A DNA stretch of 64,000 bases from JBMNFB01 sp050949085 (GTDB lineage: Bacteria; Bacillota; UBA994; UBA5500), in contig JBMNFB010000001.1 in assembly GCA_050949085.1 (NCBI GenBank), positions 124,001 to 188,000 of the forward strand. The letters run 5' to 3'. The translations under genes and the position numbers were made by a program. Each line of letters begins with the position of its first letter. The stretch's first letter is position 1. This document shows, piece after piece, positions 54,755 through 63,111 of this stretch. Under the pieces are notes generated by a model. It worked only from the letters and a program-made list of their open reading frames with translations. It did not search any database and was not told where the DNA came from.

Positions 54755-56851
54755 TTGTCAACGCGTATGAACTCCCGCCGCCGATCGGGATTCATCCTGT
54801 TTTGTCTCACCCTGGTTCTTGCGGGGCTAGTTGCCCGGTTGGCTTATCTGCAGCTGATCACCGGCCCGAAGCTGAGCGCCATGGCCATCAATCAATGGAT
54901 GCGGGAGATTCCGGTCGAGCCGAAGCGGGGCGTAATCTATGATCGCAATGGTGATGAGCTTGCCATTTCTGCCAGTGCTGATACTGTAGTCGCCATCCCC
55001 GCCCAGATTGAGGATGCGGAGTCTACAGCTATGCAACTGGCTTCAGTTTTATCTATGGATCGGGAGCGGATCCTGCAGCTGATCACCAGCAAGAAGGCTG
55101 CCGTCTACATTGCCCGCAAGGTCGACCCTGACGTGGCTGCTCAGGTGCGTGCCCTGGAACTGCCGGGGATCACCTTTACCGAAGAGAGCAGGCGCTTCTA
55201 TCCCTATGAGAATCTGGCCTCACAGGTCCTGGGCTTTGCCGGTATCGACAGCCAGGGCCTTTACGGATTGGAGCTCAAATATGATGAATATCTGCGCGGC
55301 AAGCGAGGCTACCTGCAATACCCTACTAATAATAAGGGGGAGGAGATCCCCCACGGTCGTCCCAGCTATGTTCCTCCAGAAGATGGGTATGATCTCTATA
55401 CAACCATCGATCAGGTCATTCAGCATATCGTAGAGCGTGAGCTGGATAACGCCATGGCGATGCACAACGCCGAAGGCGCCATCTGCATCGTGATGGACCC
55501 GCATACTGGTGCCATCCTGGCCATGGCCAATCGCCCCGATTTTAACCCCAACGACTTTATGGCAGCTGTGGAAGAGACGGGCAGCCAGCGGGTCTGGCTG
55601 AACGAGGCGATCTCTGGCGGATTTGAGCCGGGATCGACTTTCAAGGTCGTGACGGCAGCGGCCGTCCTCCAGGAGGGCGTCACCAGCGAAGACACGCCTT
55701 ATTATTGTAAAGGTTACGAAGTTGTCGCCGACCGGCGGCTGCACAACTGGAACCGCACCGGCCACGGTTCGGAGACGTTCCGCCAGGTGGTGCAGCGTTC
55801 CTGCAACCCCGGTTTCATCAACGTCGCGTTGAAGCTCGGCGCCGATAAGTTCCTTGACTACGTGGAACGCTTTGGTTTTGGTCAGCGAACCGGCATTGAC
55901 CTGCCGGGCGAAGCGGTGGGCGTCATGTTTCAGAAGGTCGGCCCTGTGGAACTGGCGACAATGTCCTTCGGCCAGGGGCCGTCGGTGACGCCGATTCAGC
56001 AGGCCGTGGCCATGTGCTCGATAGCTAACGGCGGCAAAGTTGTTCAGCCCTATGTGATGTCGCATATCACCGATAAGGAAGGAAATATCGTCGCCGAGAA
56101 CCAGCCTGCCGTATTGCGCCAGGCGATCACTGCCGAGACGGCGGAGCGCATGCGTGATCTGCTGGAGAGCGTTGTCGCCGAGGGCGGTGGCAGCAATGCC
56201 TACCTGCCCGGCTACCGTGTGGCCGGAAAAACCGGCACGGCTCAGGTGCCGCGTCCCGGCGGCGGCTATTACCCTGACAAACACATCGCGTCCTTCAACG
56301 GGTTTGCCCCGGCCAACGATCCGGAGATCGTCATCTTTCTGGCCATCATTGACCCCAAGGGCAAGTATGGCTACTATGGTGCCCAGGTGGCAGCCCCGGT
56401 CTTCCGCAACATGGCCGAGGATATCCTCTACTATCTGGATGTGAAGCCGCAGAATGATCCGGCAACGGCAACCAGCGTCCCCCTGGAAGAGGTGCCTTCC
56501 CTGGTGGGCCTCACAGCGACGCAGGCTCTGGAACTGCTGCAGGATACCGGCCTCAACCTTCGTCTCGAAGGTCAGGGTGATGAGATCCTTGAGCAGACAC
56601 CGGCTCCAGGGGTGCAGGTAACGGCGGGCACCACCGTGATCACCTACCTGGGTAACGAACCACCAAAGAAGGGCGAGCCGGTGCAGGTTCCTAACGTTGT
56701 CGGGCTCTCCCTGCGCGATGCCAGTGTGCAGCTGTCGGCCGCCGGCCTCCAGGTGCAGGTGGTGGGCTCGGGTGTAGCTACCAGCCAGAGTCCGGCCGCC
56801 GGCACTACAGTTCCCGCCGGCAGTGTGGTAACTGTCACTTTTCAGCCCTAG
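54755..56851 (+). CDS. spoVD: Class B penicillin-binding protein with two PASTA domains, SpoVD/FtsI type
   Basis: A protein of 698 residues from TTG 54755, with GAGGAGGGG upstream. One N-terminal membrane segment is followed by the dimerisation domain (KRGVIYDRNGDELAIS). The transpeptidase domain has the SxxK site GFEPGSTFKVVTAAA near residue 293, the SxN site QRSCNPGF near residue 348, and KTGTAQVPRPGG near residue 492. Two PASTA domains (residues about 575-635 and 640-698) include VPSLVGLTATQALELLQDTG and VPNVVGLSLRDASVQLSAAG. It makes septal or spore cortex crosslinks. With only one such gene here, whether it acts in division, cortex synthesis or both is open. Confidence 0.93.
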   Translation: MSTRMNSRRRSGFILFCLTLVLAGLVARLAYLQLITGPKLSAMAINQWMREIPVEPKRGVIYDRNGDELAISASADTVVAIPAQIEDAESTAMQLASVLSMDRERILQLITSKKAAVYIARKVDPDVAAQVRALELPGITFTEESRRFYPYENLASQVLGFAGIDSQGLYGLELKYDEYLRGKRGYLQYPTNNKGEEIPHGRPSYVPPEDGYDLYTTIDQVIQHIVERELDNAMAMHNAEGAICIVMDPHTGAILAMANRPDFNPNDFMAAVEETGSQRVWLNEAISGGFEPGSTFKVVTAAAVLQEGVTSEDTPYYCKGYEVVADRRLHNWNRTGHGSETFRQVVQRSCNPGFINVALKLGADKFLDYVERFGFGQRTGIDLPGEAVGVMFQKVGPVELATMSFGQGPSVTPIQQAVAMCSIANGGKVVQPYVMSHITDKEGNIVAENQPAVLRQAITAETAERMRDLLESVVAEGGGSNAYLPGYRVAGKTGTAQVPRPGGGYYPDKHIASFNGFAPANDPEIVIFLAIIDPKGKYGYYGAQVAAPVFRNMAEDILYYLDVKPQNDPATATSVPLEEVPSLVGLTATQALELLQDTGLNLRLEGQGDEILEQTPAPGVQVTAGTTVITYLGNEPPKKGEPVQVPNVVGLSLRDASVQLSAAGLQVQVVGSGVATSQSPAAGTTVPAGSVVTVTFQP

Positions 56852-56897
56852 CGAACTGTAACTGAATAGTTTTCCCAAAGCGAGGGGAGGAGCAGCC

Positions 56898-58427
56898 ATG
56901 CTATTGGCAGAACTGATCTCATCCCTTGCGCCGTTACAGCAGGCTGGATCTCTTGCGCGAGAGATCACGGGCATCGCCTATGATTCGCGCCAGGTGCAGC
57001 CTGGATTCGCTTTTGTAGCCATACCTGGCTTTCAGACTGACGGACACAACTACCTGTTCGAAGCCGCTGCCCGGGGGGCAGTGGCTGCCCTCATCCAGAA
57101 AGACGTTCCTGTTCCCGAGCAAATGACATCGATCCTTGTAGCGGATACACGCAAGGCGTTGTCACAGGTTGCTGCCCGCTTCTATGGATATCCGGCGCAG
57201 CAGCTGAAACTCATCGGTGTTACCGGGACAAATGGCAAGACGACTACTGCTTTTCTTATCGATAGCGTTCTGCAGGCAGCCGGACACAAGGTCGGCCTGC
57301 TGGGAACGGTGAAGCTGCGCATCGGCGATCAGGAATACCCGGTGCAGCACACCACCCCTGAGTCGCTGGACCTGCAGCACTATCTGGCGATGATGGTGGA
57401 CAAATCGCTGGAGTACGCAGTGATGGAGGTTTCCTCGCATGCACTGGCCCTGGACCGGGTGCAGGATTGCGAGTTCGATGTTGCAGTTTTTACGAACCTG
57501 ACTCAGGATCACCTCGACCTGCACGGAACCATGGAAGATTACCTGGCGGCCAAGGCCCGGCTCTTCAGCGGGTTGCAGCCGACAGGGAAGCCCGCCAGGG
57601 CGGCGGTGATCAATCTGGACGACGCCGCTGCGGGCCGAATGATACAATGTACCAGGGTTCCTGTGGTTACCTACGGTATACGCGAAGCGGCTGCCGTGCA
57701 GGCGGTGCAGATTGACTCATCCAGTCAGGGCGTCAGCTTCTGGCTGCAGCTGGATGGTCGGCCTGTGCAACGGCTGACGATACAGACCCCGGGGGTTTTC
57801 AGTGTCTATAACGCCCTGGCGGCGACTGCAGCCTGCCTCACTCAACAGGTTCCGCTGGACGTGATTGCTGCTGCGCTGGCCGCCGTCCCCGGTGTGCCGG
57901 GGCGCTTTCAGCCAGTCCGCAAGGGGCAGGACTTTGACGTCATCGTCGATTATGCCCACACCCCCGACGGGCTGGAGAACATCTTGCGCACGGCCCGGGC
58001 TTTCGCCGCTGGGCAGGTGGCTGTCGTCTTCGGCTGTGGCGGCGACCGCGACCGCGGCAAGCGCAGCCTGATGGGAGAGTTGGCCAGCCGCCTGGCCGAT
58101 CGGGTGATCATCACCTCTGATAACCCGCGTTCGGAGGATCCGGTTGCTATCGCCGCCGATATCCTGCAAGGCATTGCGGATCGCTCCCGTGTCAGCGTCG
58201 AGCTGGATCGGGCCCAGGCTATCCGACAGGCTATCGCTCAGGCGCAGCGCGGCGACGTAGTGCTGATCGCTGGCAAAGGGCACGAAACTTACCAGATTTT
58301 TCGCGATCGAACGATTCACTTTGATGACTTTGAAATAGCTGAACAAGCAGTGGAGGCAAGACTCAATGAAGCGATGGACTCTCGAGGAGATCAGTCAAAT
58401 CACGGGGGGCCGCCTGCTGAGCGGTGA
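56898..58427 (+). CDS. murE: UDP-MurNAc-tripeptide synthetase MurE, meso-DAP type
   Basis: A protein of 509 residues; ATG with GGGGAGGAG upstream. The ATP loop is GVTGTNGKTTTAFLID near residue 113, the UDP-MurNAc region is HTTPESLDLQ, and the carbamylated-lysine region follows. ITSDNPRSEDP near residue 408 contains the DNPR motif typical of enzymes that add meso-diaminopimelate. The C-terminus reads past the murF start, giving an overlap of 62 bases, longer than usual. Confidence 0.96.
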   Translation: MLLAELISSLAPLQQAGSLAREITGIAYDSRQVQPGFAFVAIPGFQTDGHNYLFEAAARGAVAALIQKDVPVPEQMTSILVADTRKALSQVAARFYGYPAQQLKLIGVTGTNGKTTTAFLIDSVLQAAGHKVGLLGTVKLRIGDQEYPVQHTTPESLDLQHYLAMMVDKSLEYAVMEVSSHALALDRVQDCEFDVAVFTNLTQDHLDLHGTMEDYLAAKARLFSGLQPTGKPARAAVINLDDAAAGRMIQCTRVPVVTYGIREAAAVQAVQIDSSSQGVSFWLQLDGRPVQRLTIQTPGVFSVYNALAATAACLTQQVPLDVIAAALAAVPGVPGRFQPVRKGQDFDVIVDYAHTPDGLENILRTARAFAAGQVAVVFGCGGDRDRGKRSLMGELASRLADRVIITSDNPRSEDPVAIAADILQGIADRSRVSVELDRAQAIRQAIAQAQRGDVVLIAGKGHETYQIFRDRTIHFDDFEIAEQAVEARLNEAMDSRGDQSNHGGPPAER

Positions 58428-59763
58428 TCCGCATCAGTCAGTTACTCACGCGGTATCAGACAGCCGCCAGGCGACCGCCGGAGCAATTTTCGTCCCCCTG
58501 CCGGGGGAGAGGGTGGATGGCCACGACTTCCTGGCCGATGCGGCGCAGAGGGGAGCAGTGGCAGCATTCGTGCGCTGTGATTTTCCCCAGTCCCGCATCC
58601 CGGCAGGGTTGGCGGCCGTGGCCGTCCCCGATCCGGCCGTAGCCCTGCAGACCTGGGCCAGACATCATCTGCGGACGCTGGACGCAAAGGTGGTGGGCGT
58701 TACCGGCAGTGTTGGCAAGACGACCACCAAGGAGATGATTGCCGCCGTTCTGGCCGAGCGTTTCTCGGTGCTAAAGAACGAAGGCAATCTGAATACCGAG
58801 ATCGGCCTGCCGCTCACCGTGCTGCAGGCGCGGCCGGAGCACCAGGTGCTGGTGCTGGAGATGGCCATGCGCGGCCCAGGTGAGATCCTGCAGCTGACGG
58901 AGATCGCGGCGCCAGATGTGGCCGTGATCACCAACGTGCGCGAGTCGCACATCGAGCTTCTGGGCAGCATTGAGAACATCGCCGCTGCCAAGGGGGAGAT
59001 CCTGCAGGGGATGGCCGCCGGCGGGGCGGCGGTGCTCAACGCTGCCGATCCTCTGGTTGTCGAGCAGGCGCAGCGCGCCCCAGGCAGGGTGCTCTGGTAT
59101 GGCCGGGAGGTCGGCGGTGAGTCTGTCTCGGCGACAGACATCGCCAACCTGGGCGACGGCCTGCGGTTTACGGTGTGCTATGGCGGCCAGCAGGAGACAG
59201 TGAACGTTCCCTGGCCGGGTTTGCATAACGTCAGCAACGCGCTGGCGGCGGTGGCGACAGGCATCGCCCTCGGCATGAGCCTGCCGCAGGCCGTGTCCGG
59301 GCTCAAGTGCTATCAGGCGGCGGCCAATCGGCTCAATATCCGGGCCGCGGCAACTGGCTTTACTGTAATCGACGACACCTACAACGCCAGCCCCGACTCG
59401 ATGCGGGCGGCGCTGCAAGTGCTGCTGGATTATCCGGGAGCCGGCCGGCGCATCGCCGTGCTGGGGGATATGCTGGAGCTGGGCGAGCGTGCTGTTAGCG
59501 CCCATCGGGAGGTAGGTCAGGCGGTAGCCCAGGCAGGCGTCGATCGCCTCCTGGTGAGGGGCGAGCTGGCGCAAGGCATCGCTCAGGGTGCGGCCGCTGC
59601 CGGGATGGATAGCCGGCGCATCAGCTCGACGGCCAGCAACGCTGAGGCTGCCCGGCAGCTCAGGGATTACCTGCAGGCGGGTGACCTGGTCTTAATCAAG
59701 GGTTCGCGCGGCATGCAGATGGAGCAGATCGTGTACGACCTGCTGGGGGAGGCGAGAGGCTAG
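58366..59763 (+). CDS. murF: UDP-MurNAc-tripeptide--D-Ala-D-Ala ligase MurF
   Basis: A protein of 465 residues. The start RWTLEEISQITGGRL is the family start, so I keep ATG 58366 although it lies 62 bases inside murE. The ATP loop is GVTGSVGKTTTKEMIAAVL near residue 112. NEGNLNTEIGLPLTVL, then VLEMAMRGPGEI and DDTYNASPDSMRAAL follow. It completes the UDP-MurNAc-pentapeptide, the substrate of MraY encoded next. Confidence 0.96.
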   Translation: MKRWTLEEISQITGGRLLSGDPHQSVTHAVSDSRQATAGAIFVPLPGERVDGHDFLADAAQRGAVAAFVRCDFPQSRIPAGLAAVAVPDPAVALQTWARHHLRTLDAKVVGVTGSVGKTTTKEMIAAVLAERFSVLKNEGNLNTEIGLPLTVLQARPEHQVLVLEMAMRGPGEILQLTEIAAPDVAVITNVRESHIELLGSIENIAAAKGEILQGMAAGGAAVLNAADPLVVEQAQRAPGRVLWYGREVGGESVSATDIANLGDGLRFTVCYGGQQETVNVPWPGLHNVSNALAAVATGIALGMSLPQAVSGLKCYQAAANRLNIRAAATGFTVIDDTYNASPDSMRAALQVLLDYPGAGRRIAVLGDMLELGERAVSAHREVGQAVAQAGVDRLLVRGELAQGIAQGAAAAGMDSRRISSTASNAEAARQLRDYLQAGDLVLIKGSRGMQMEQIVYDLLGEARG

Positions 59764-60744
59764 ATGAGTAGCGAACTGCGTTTGCTGGGCGTCGCTGCCA
59801 CTGCCCTGCTGCTCGGGCTGTTGCTTGGCCCGGTGGTCATCCCCCTGCTGCGTCGCTTGCGGGCTGGCCAGACCACCCGCGAAGACGGGCCTGCTACCCA
59901 TCTGAAGAAGTCCGGAACGCCGACGATGGGCGGCATCATCTTTCTGCTGCCGACGGTAGTCAGCCTGATTCTCTGGGTTCCGGCGGCCGAAAGGCAGGCC
60001 GCCCTGGCCTGGCTCTGGCTGGTGCTCGGCTCGGGGCTGATCGGCTTTGTGGATGACTATATCAAGGTTGTCAAGAAGCAGTCGCTGGGTCTGATGGCCC
60101 GCTACAAGCTGCTCGGTCAGTTGCTGGTGGCGACTGTTTTTTATCTGATGCTCCGTCTGCTGGGGCTGGATGAGACTCTGGTGATCCCCTGGCTAGGGTG
60201 GGAGATTTCCCTGGGCTGGGGCTATCTGGGGCTGGTGGTGCTGATGAACATCGCCGCCACCAATGCCGTCAACCTCACCGATGGGGTGGACGGTCTGGCC
60301 AGTAGCTGCGTCATCATCTCGTCGCTGGCCTATCTGTTTGTCGGTCTCGTGACCGATAATCTGGTGGTGGCCATTGCGGCTGCCGCCATGATCGGCGGCC
60401 TGCTGGCCTTCCTGCGCTTCAACTGGCATCCGGCTCAGGTGTTCATGGGTGATGTCGGCTCTCTCGCCCTGGGGGCCGGATTGGCGGGGGCGGCGATCCT
60501 GACCAAGACAGAATTGCTGCTGATTCCCATCGGCATTGTCTACGTGCTGGAGGCCCTCTCTGACATCCTGCAGGTCACGTATTTTCGCCTGACCGGCGGC
60601 AAGCGAATCTTCAAGATGGCGCCGCTGCATCACCACTTCGAACTCTCCGGCTGGTCCGAGACCAGGGTAGTTGCGCTCTGGTGCGCGCTTTCGGCGCTAG
60701 GAGCGGCAGTTGGCCTGGTTGGCCTCTCCCAGATGACGTTCTAG
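59764..60744 (+). CDS. mraY: Phospho-MurNAc-pentapeptide transferase MraY
   Basis: A protein of 326 residues and about ten membrane segments, starting at the base after the murF stop. Conserved motifs: KKSGTPTMGGIIFLLP near residue 48, GFVDDYIKVVKKQSLGL near residue 95 (Asp-Asp), NAVNLTDGVDGLASS near residue 170, and APLHHHFELSGWSE near residue 285. It forms lipid I. murD normally follows; here ftsW follows directly. Confidence 0.96.
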   Translation: MSSELRLLGVAATALLLGLLLGPVVIPLLRRLRAGQTTREDGPATHLKKSGTPTMGGIIFLLPTVVSLILWVPAAERQAALAWLWLVLGSGLIGFVDDYIKVVKKQSLGLMARYKLLGQLLVATVFYLMLRLLGLDETLVIPWLGWEISLGWGYLGLVVLMNIAATNAVNLTDGVDGLASSCVIISSLAYLFVGLVTDNLVVAIAAAAMIGGLLAFLRFNWHPAQVFMGDVGSLALGAGLAGAAILTKTELLLIPIGIVYVLEALSDILQVTYFRLTGGKRIFKMAPLHHHFELSGWSETRVVALWCALSALGAAVGLVGLSQMTF

Positions 60745-60775
60745 GCTGGCAGTAAGAATGCAGAGGAGGGTGGCA

Positions 60776-61894
60776 GTGAAACAACGCAAGCACGCTCCGG
60801 ACTTCGTTCTGTTTGCTACTGTATTGATCCTACTCGCCTTTGGCATCGTCATGGTTTATAGCGCCAGTGAATACGTCTCCCGCAGTGCGACCCGGAGCGA
60901 GACCAATCCGGATGGATATAACCACTTTTTCGTGCGCCGGCAACTGATGTGGGCCGGGCTGGGTGTGGTCGTCATGCTCTTTACGATGCGCATCAACTAT
61001 TGGCACCTCTCACGCCTGGCAAAAATGGGTATGCTGATCAGTGTGATCCTCTTGATTCTGGTTTTTATCCCGGGCATTGGCGTCGAGCGCAACGGTGCCC
61101 TGCGTTGGATCGGGATCGGCAACCAGGTTTTCCAGCCCTCGGAGATCGCCAAACTGGCTCTTGTGCTCTGGCTGGCCAGGGTTCTCAGCCAGAAGGGTAA
61201 GCAGATGGAAGACTTCCGCCGTGGGCTGCTGCCGCCCCTGCTCTGGACAGCATTGGTCTGCGGTCTGGTAGTTCTCGAACCCGATCTGGGGACCGCCGTC
61301 GCCATCTTTGCCGTCTCCGTGGTGATGATCTTTGTCGCTGGAGCGCGCTGGAAGCACCTGATCACCCTGGGTCTGATCGGACTGGTGGCCGTTGTGGGCC
61401 TGATCTTCGTCTCCGATTATCGCGTGGATCGACTCAGCTTTCTCAACCCCTGGGCCGACCCCAGCGACAGTGGCTTTCAGCTGATTCAGTCTTTCTACGC
61501 CCTGGGCTCGGGTGGGCTGTTTGGGCGCGGCCTGACCCAGAGCATGCAGAAGCAGTTTTACCTGCCCTTTCCTTATACTGATTTCATTCTGGCCATCATC
61601 GGTGAAGAACTGGGATTCGTCGGCACGACGGGTGTTGTCGTTCTCTTTGCCATCTTCATCTGGCGGGGCTTTCGCATCGCCATGGGCGCACCCGACGCTT
61701 TTGCCACGCTGCTGGCTGCAGCGCTGACCAGCATGATCGGGTTGCAGGCGATCATCAACATCGCTGTCGTCACCGGCTGTATCCCCACCACCGGCATCCC
61801 GCTGCCGCTGATCAGCTTCGGCGGGTCTTCGATGGTGTTCACCCTGGGGGCCATCGGCGTGCTGTTGAACATCTCCAAATACGTTCGAGAATGA
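60776..61894 (+). CDS. ftsW: FtsW/SpoVE-type peptidoglycan polymerase (SEDS family)
   Basis: A protein of 372 residues from GTG 60776, with AGAGGAGGG upstream; an ATG at 60758 lies before that site. It has about ten membrane segments. SEDS motifs: GIVMVYSASEYVS near the N-terminus, RWIGIGNQVFQPSEIAKLAL near residue 110, VLEPDLGTA near residue 160, IGEELGFVGT near residue 275 and GIPLPLISFGGSS near residue 335. It is a glycosyltransferase that works with a class B penicillin-binding protein, here the SpoVD-like one. The gene could be spoVE functionally. Confidence 0.93.
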   Translation: MKQRKHAPDFVLFATVLILLAFGIVMVYSASEYVSRSATRSETNPDGYNHFFVRRQLMWAGLGVVVMLFTMRINYWHLSRLAKMGMLISVILLILVFIPGIGVERNGALRWIGIGNQVFQPSEIAKLALVLWLARVLSQKGKQMEDFRRGLLPPLLWTALVCGLVVLEPDLGTAVAIFAVSVVMIFVAGARWKHLITLGLIGLVAVVGLIFVSDYRVDRLSFLNPWADPSDSGFQLIQSFYALGSGGLFGRGLTQSMQKQFYLPFPYTDFILAIIGEELGFVGTTGVVVLFAIFIWRGFRIAMGAPDAFATLLAAALTSMIGLQAIINIAVVTGCIPTTGIPLPLISFGGSSMVFTLGAIGVLLNISKYVRE

Positions 61895-61904
61895 CGGTGA
61901 TGAT

Positions 61905-63023
61905 ATGAGGCTACTCTTCGCTGGTGGAGGAACCGGCGGCCATATTTATCCGGCTGTTTCCATTGCCAAGGCGGTAAAGGCCAGATATCCTGAGGCTGAG
62001 ATACTTTTTGTCGGCGCCGAGAGAGGCATGGAGACCGATCTGGTGCCGCGCGAGGGGTTCCGCCTGGAAACGATCAGGGTCGTCGGCCTGGCTCGCCGCA
62101 ACCCCGTTGCAGCCCTGCGCAGCCTCGTGCTGGCAGCCCAGGGCCTGATTCGCGCCCGGCGGATCGTGCGCGAGTTTCAGCCTGATGTGGCCGTGGGGAC
62201 CGGCGGCTATGTGAGCGGCCCGGCCATCCTGGCGGCAGCCCTCGGCAGCGTCCCGGTGCTGATTCATGAGCAGAACGCCTTTCCCGGGCTGACGACGCGG
62301 GCGTTGTCGCGCTATGCCACGGTGGTGGCCGTCAACTTCCCTGAAGCCATCGACCGCCTGCCGCGGGCTCGGCGCACAGCAGTGACCGGCCAACCGATCC
62401 GGCCCGACTTCTACCGCGTGGAGAGGGAGGCTGCCCGACGCCTGCTGCAGATCCCGGCCGATGCCGAGGTGATCATGTCCGTGGGGGGCAGCGGCGGGGC
62501 ACTGCGCATTAACCAGGCCGTGTTACAGGCGGCTGAACAGCTGCTGGCCCAGGAGAACCGCCTCCTGCTCCAGATTACCGGCCGACGCGATTACGAGCAG
62601 GTCAAGGCGAGAGCCGAGCAGCTGGCGCTATCGCCGGCGGTGCGCCTGCGCTGGCGGATCATCCCCTTCATGTATGAGATGCCCGAGGCGCTGGGGGCAG
62701 CCGATCTGGTCATTTCCCGGGCTGGCGCCAGCACCCTGGAGGAAGTAGCCGCTGTGGGCGTTCCTGCCCTGATCATCCCGTCGCCGAACGTGACCGATAA
62801 CCATCAGGAGCATAACGCCAATTCCCTGGCCAGGCGGGGCGCTGCCGTCGTCATCAGAGACAGCTTGCTGGACCACCGCACGCTTCTGGAAAACGTCAAT
62901 GCGATTTTGGGCGATGCGGCAAAGCGCGCCGCTATGGCTGCAGCCAGCAGACAGGCAGGCCATCCCCGGGCGACCGAGGACCTGCTCGACCTGATCCTGG
63001 AACTGGCCGGCAGCAACGCGTGA
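61905..63023 (+). CDS. murG: UDP-GlcNAc--lipid I transferase MurG
   Basis: A protein of 372 residues. N-terminal GGGTGGHIYPAVSIAKAV, then FVGAERGMETDLVPREGF, AVGTGGYVSGPAILAA near residue 95 and HEQNAFPGLTTRALSRY near residue 122. The C-terminal UDP-GlcNAc site includes ISRAGASTLEEVAAVGVPAL near residue 268 and NVTDNHQEHNANSLARRGAA. It makes lipid II at the cytoplasmic face of the membrane. Confidence 0.96.
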   Translation: MRLLFAGGGTGGHIYPAVSIAKAVKARYPEAEILFVGAERGMETDLVPREGFRLETIRVVGLARRNPVAALRSLVLAAQGLIRARRIVREFQPDVAVGTGGYVSGPAILAAALGSVPVLIHEQNAFPGLTTRALSRYATVVAVNFPEAIDRLPRARRTAVTGQPIRPDFYRVEREAARRLLQIPADAEVIMSVGGSGGALRINQAVLQAAEQLLAQENRLLLQITGRRDYEQVKARAEQLALSPAVRLRWRIIPFMYEMPEALGAADLVISRAGASTLEEVAAVGVPALIIPSPNVTDNHQEHNANSLARRGAAVVIRDSLLDHRTLLENVNAILGDAAKRAAMAAASRQAGHPRATEDLLDLILELAGSNA

Positions 63024-63111
63024 TGGACAAGCTCAATTCACACAACTGACCCTGCCTTCATAGACTGTAGCTATATTACGAGCAACAAGGAAAGAGTGGG
63101 TGATACATATC

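Noticed and set aside
58366..58427. Frameshift at the murE-murF junction because of a 62-base overlap
   Set aside because: Both proteins have complete family-typical ends and starts, so the overlap is real, though longer than usual.
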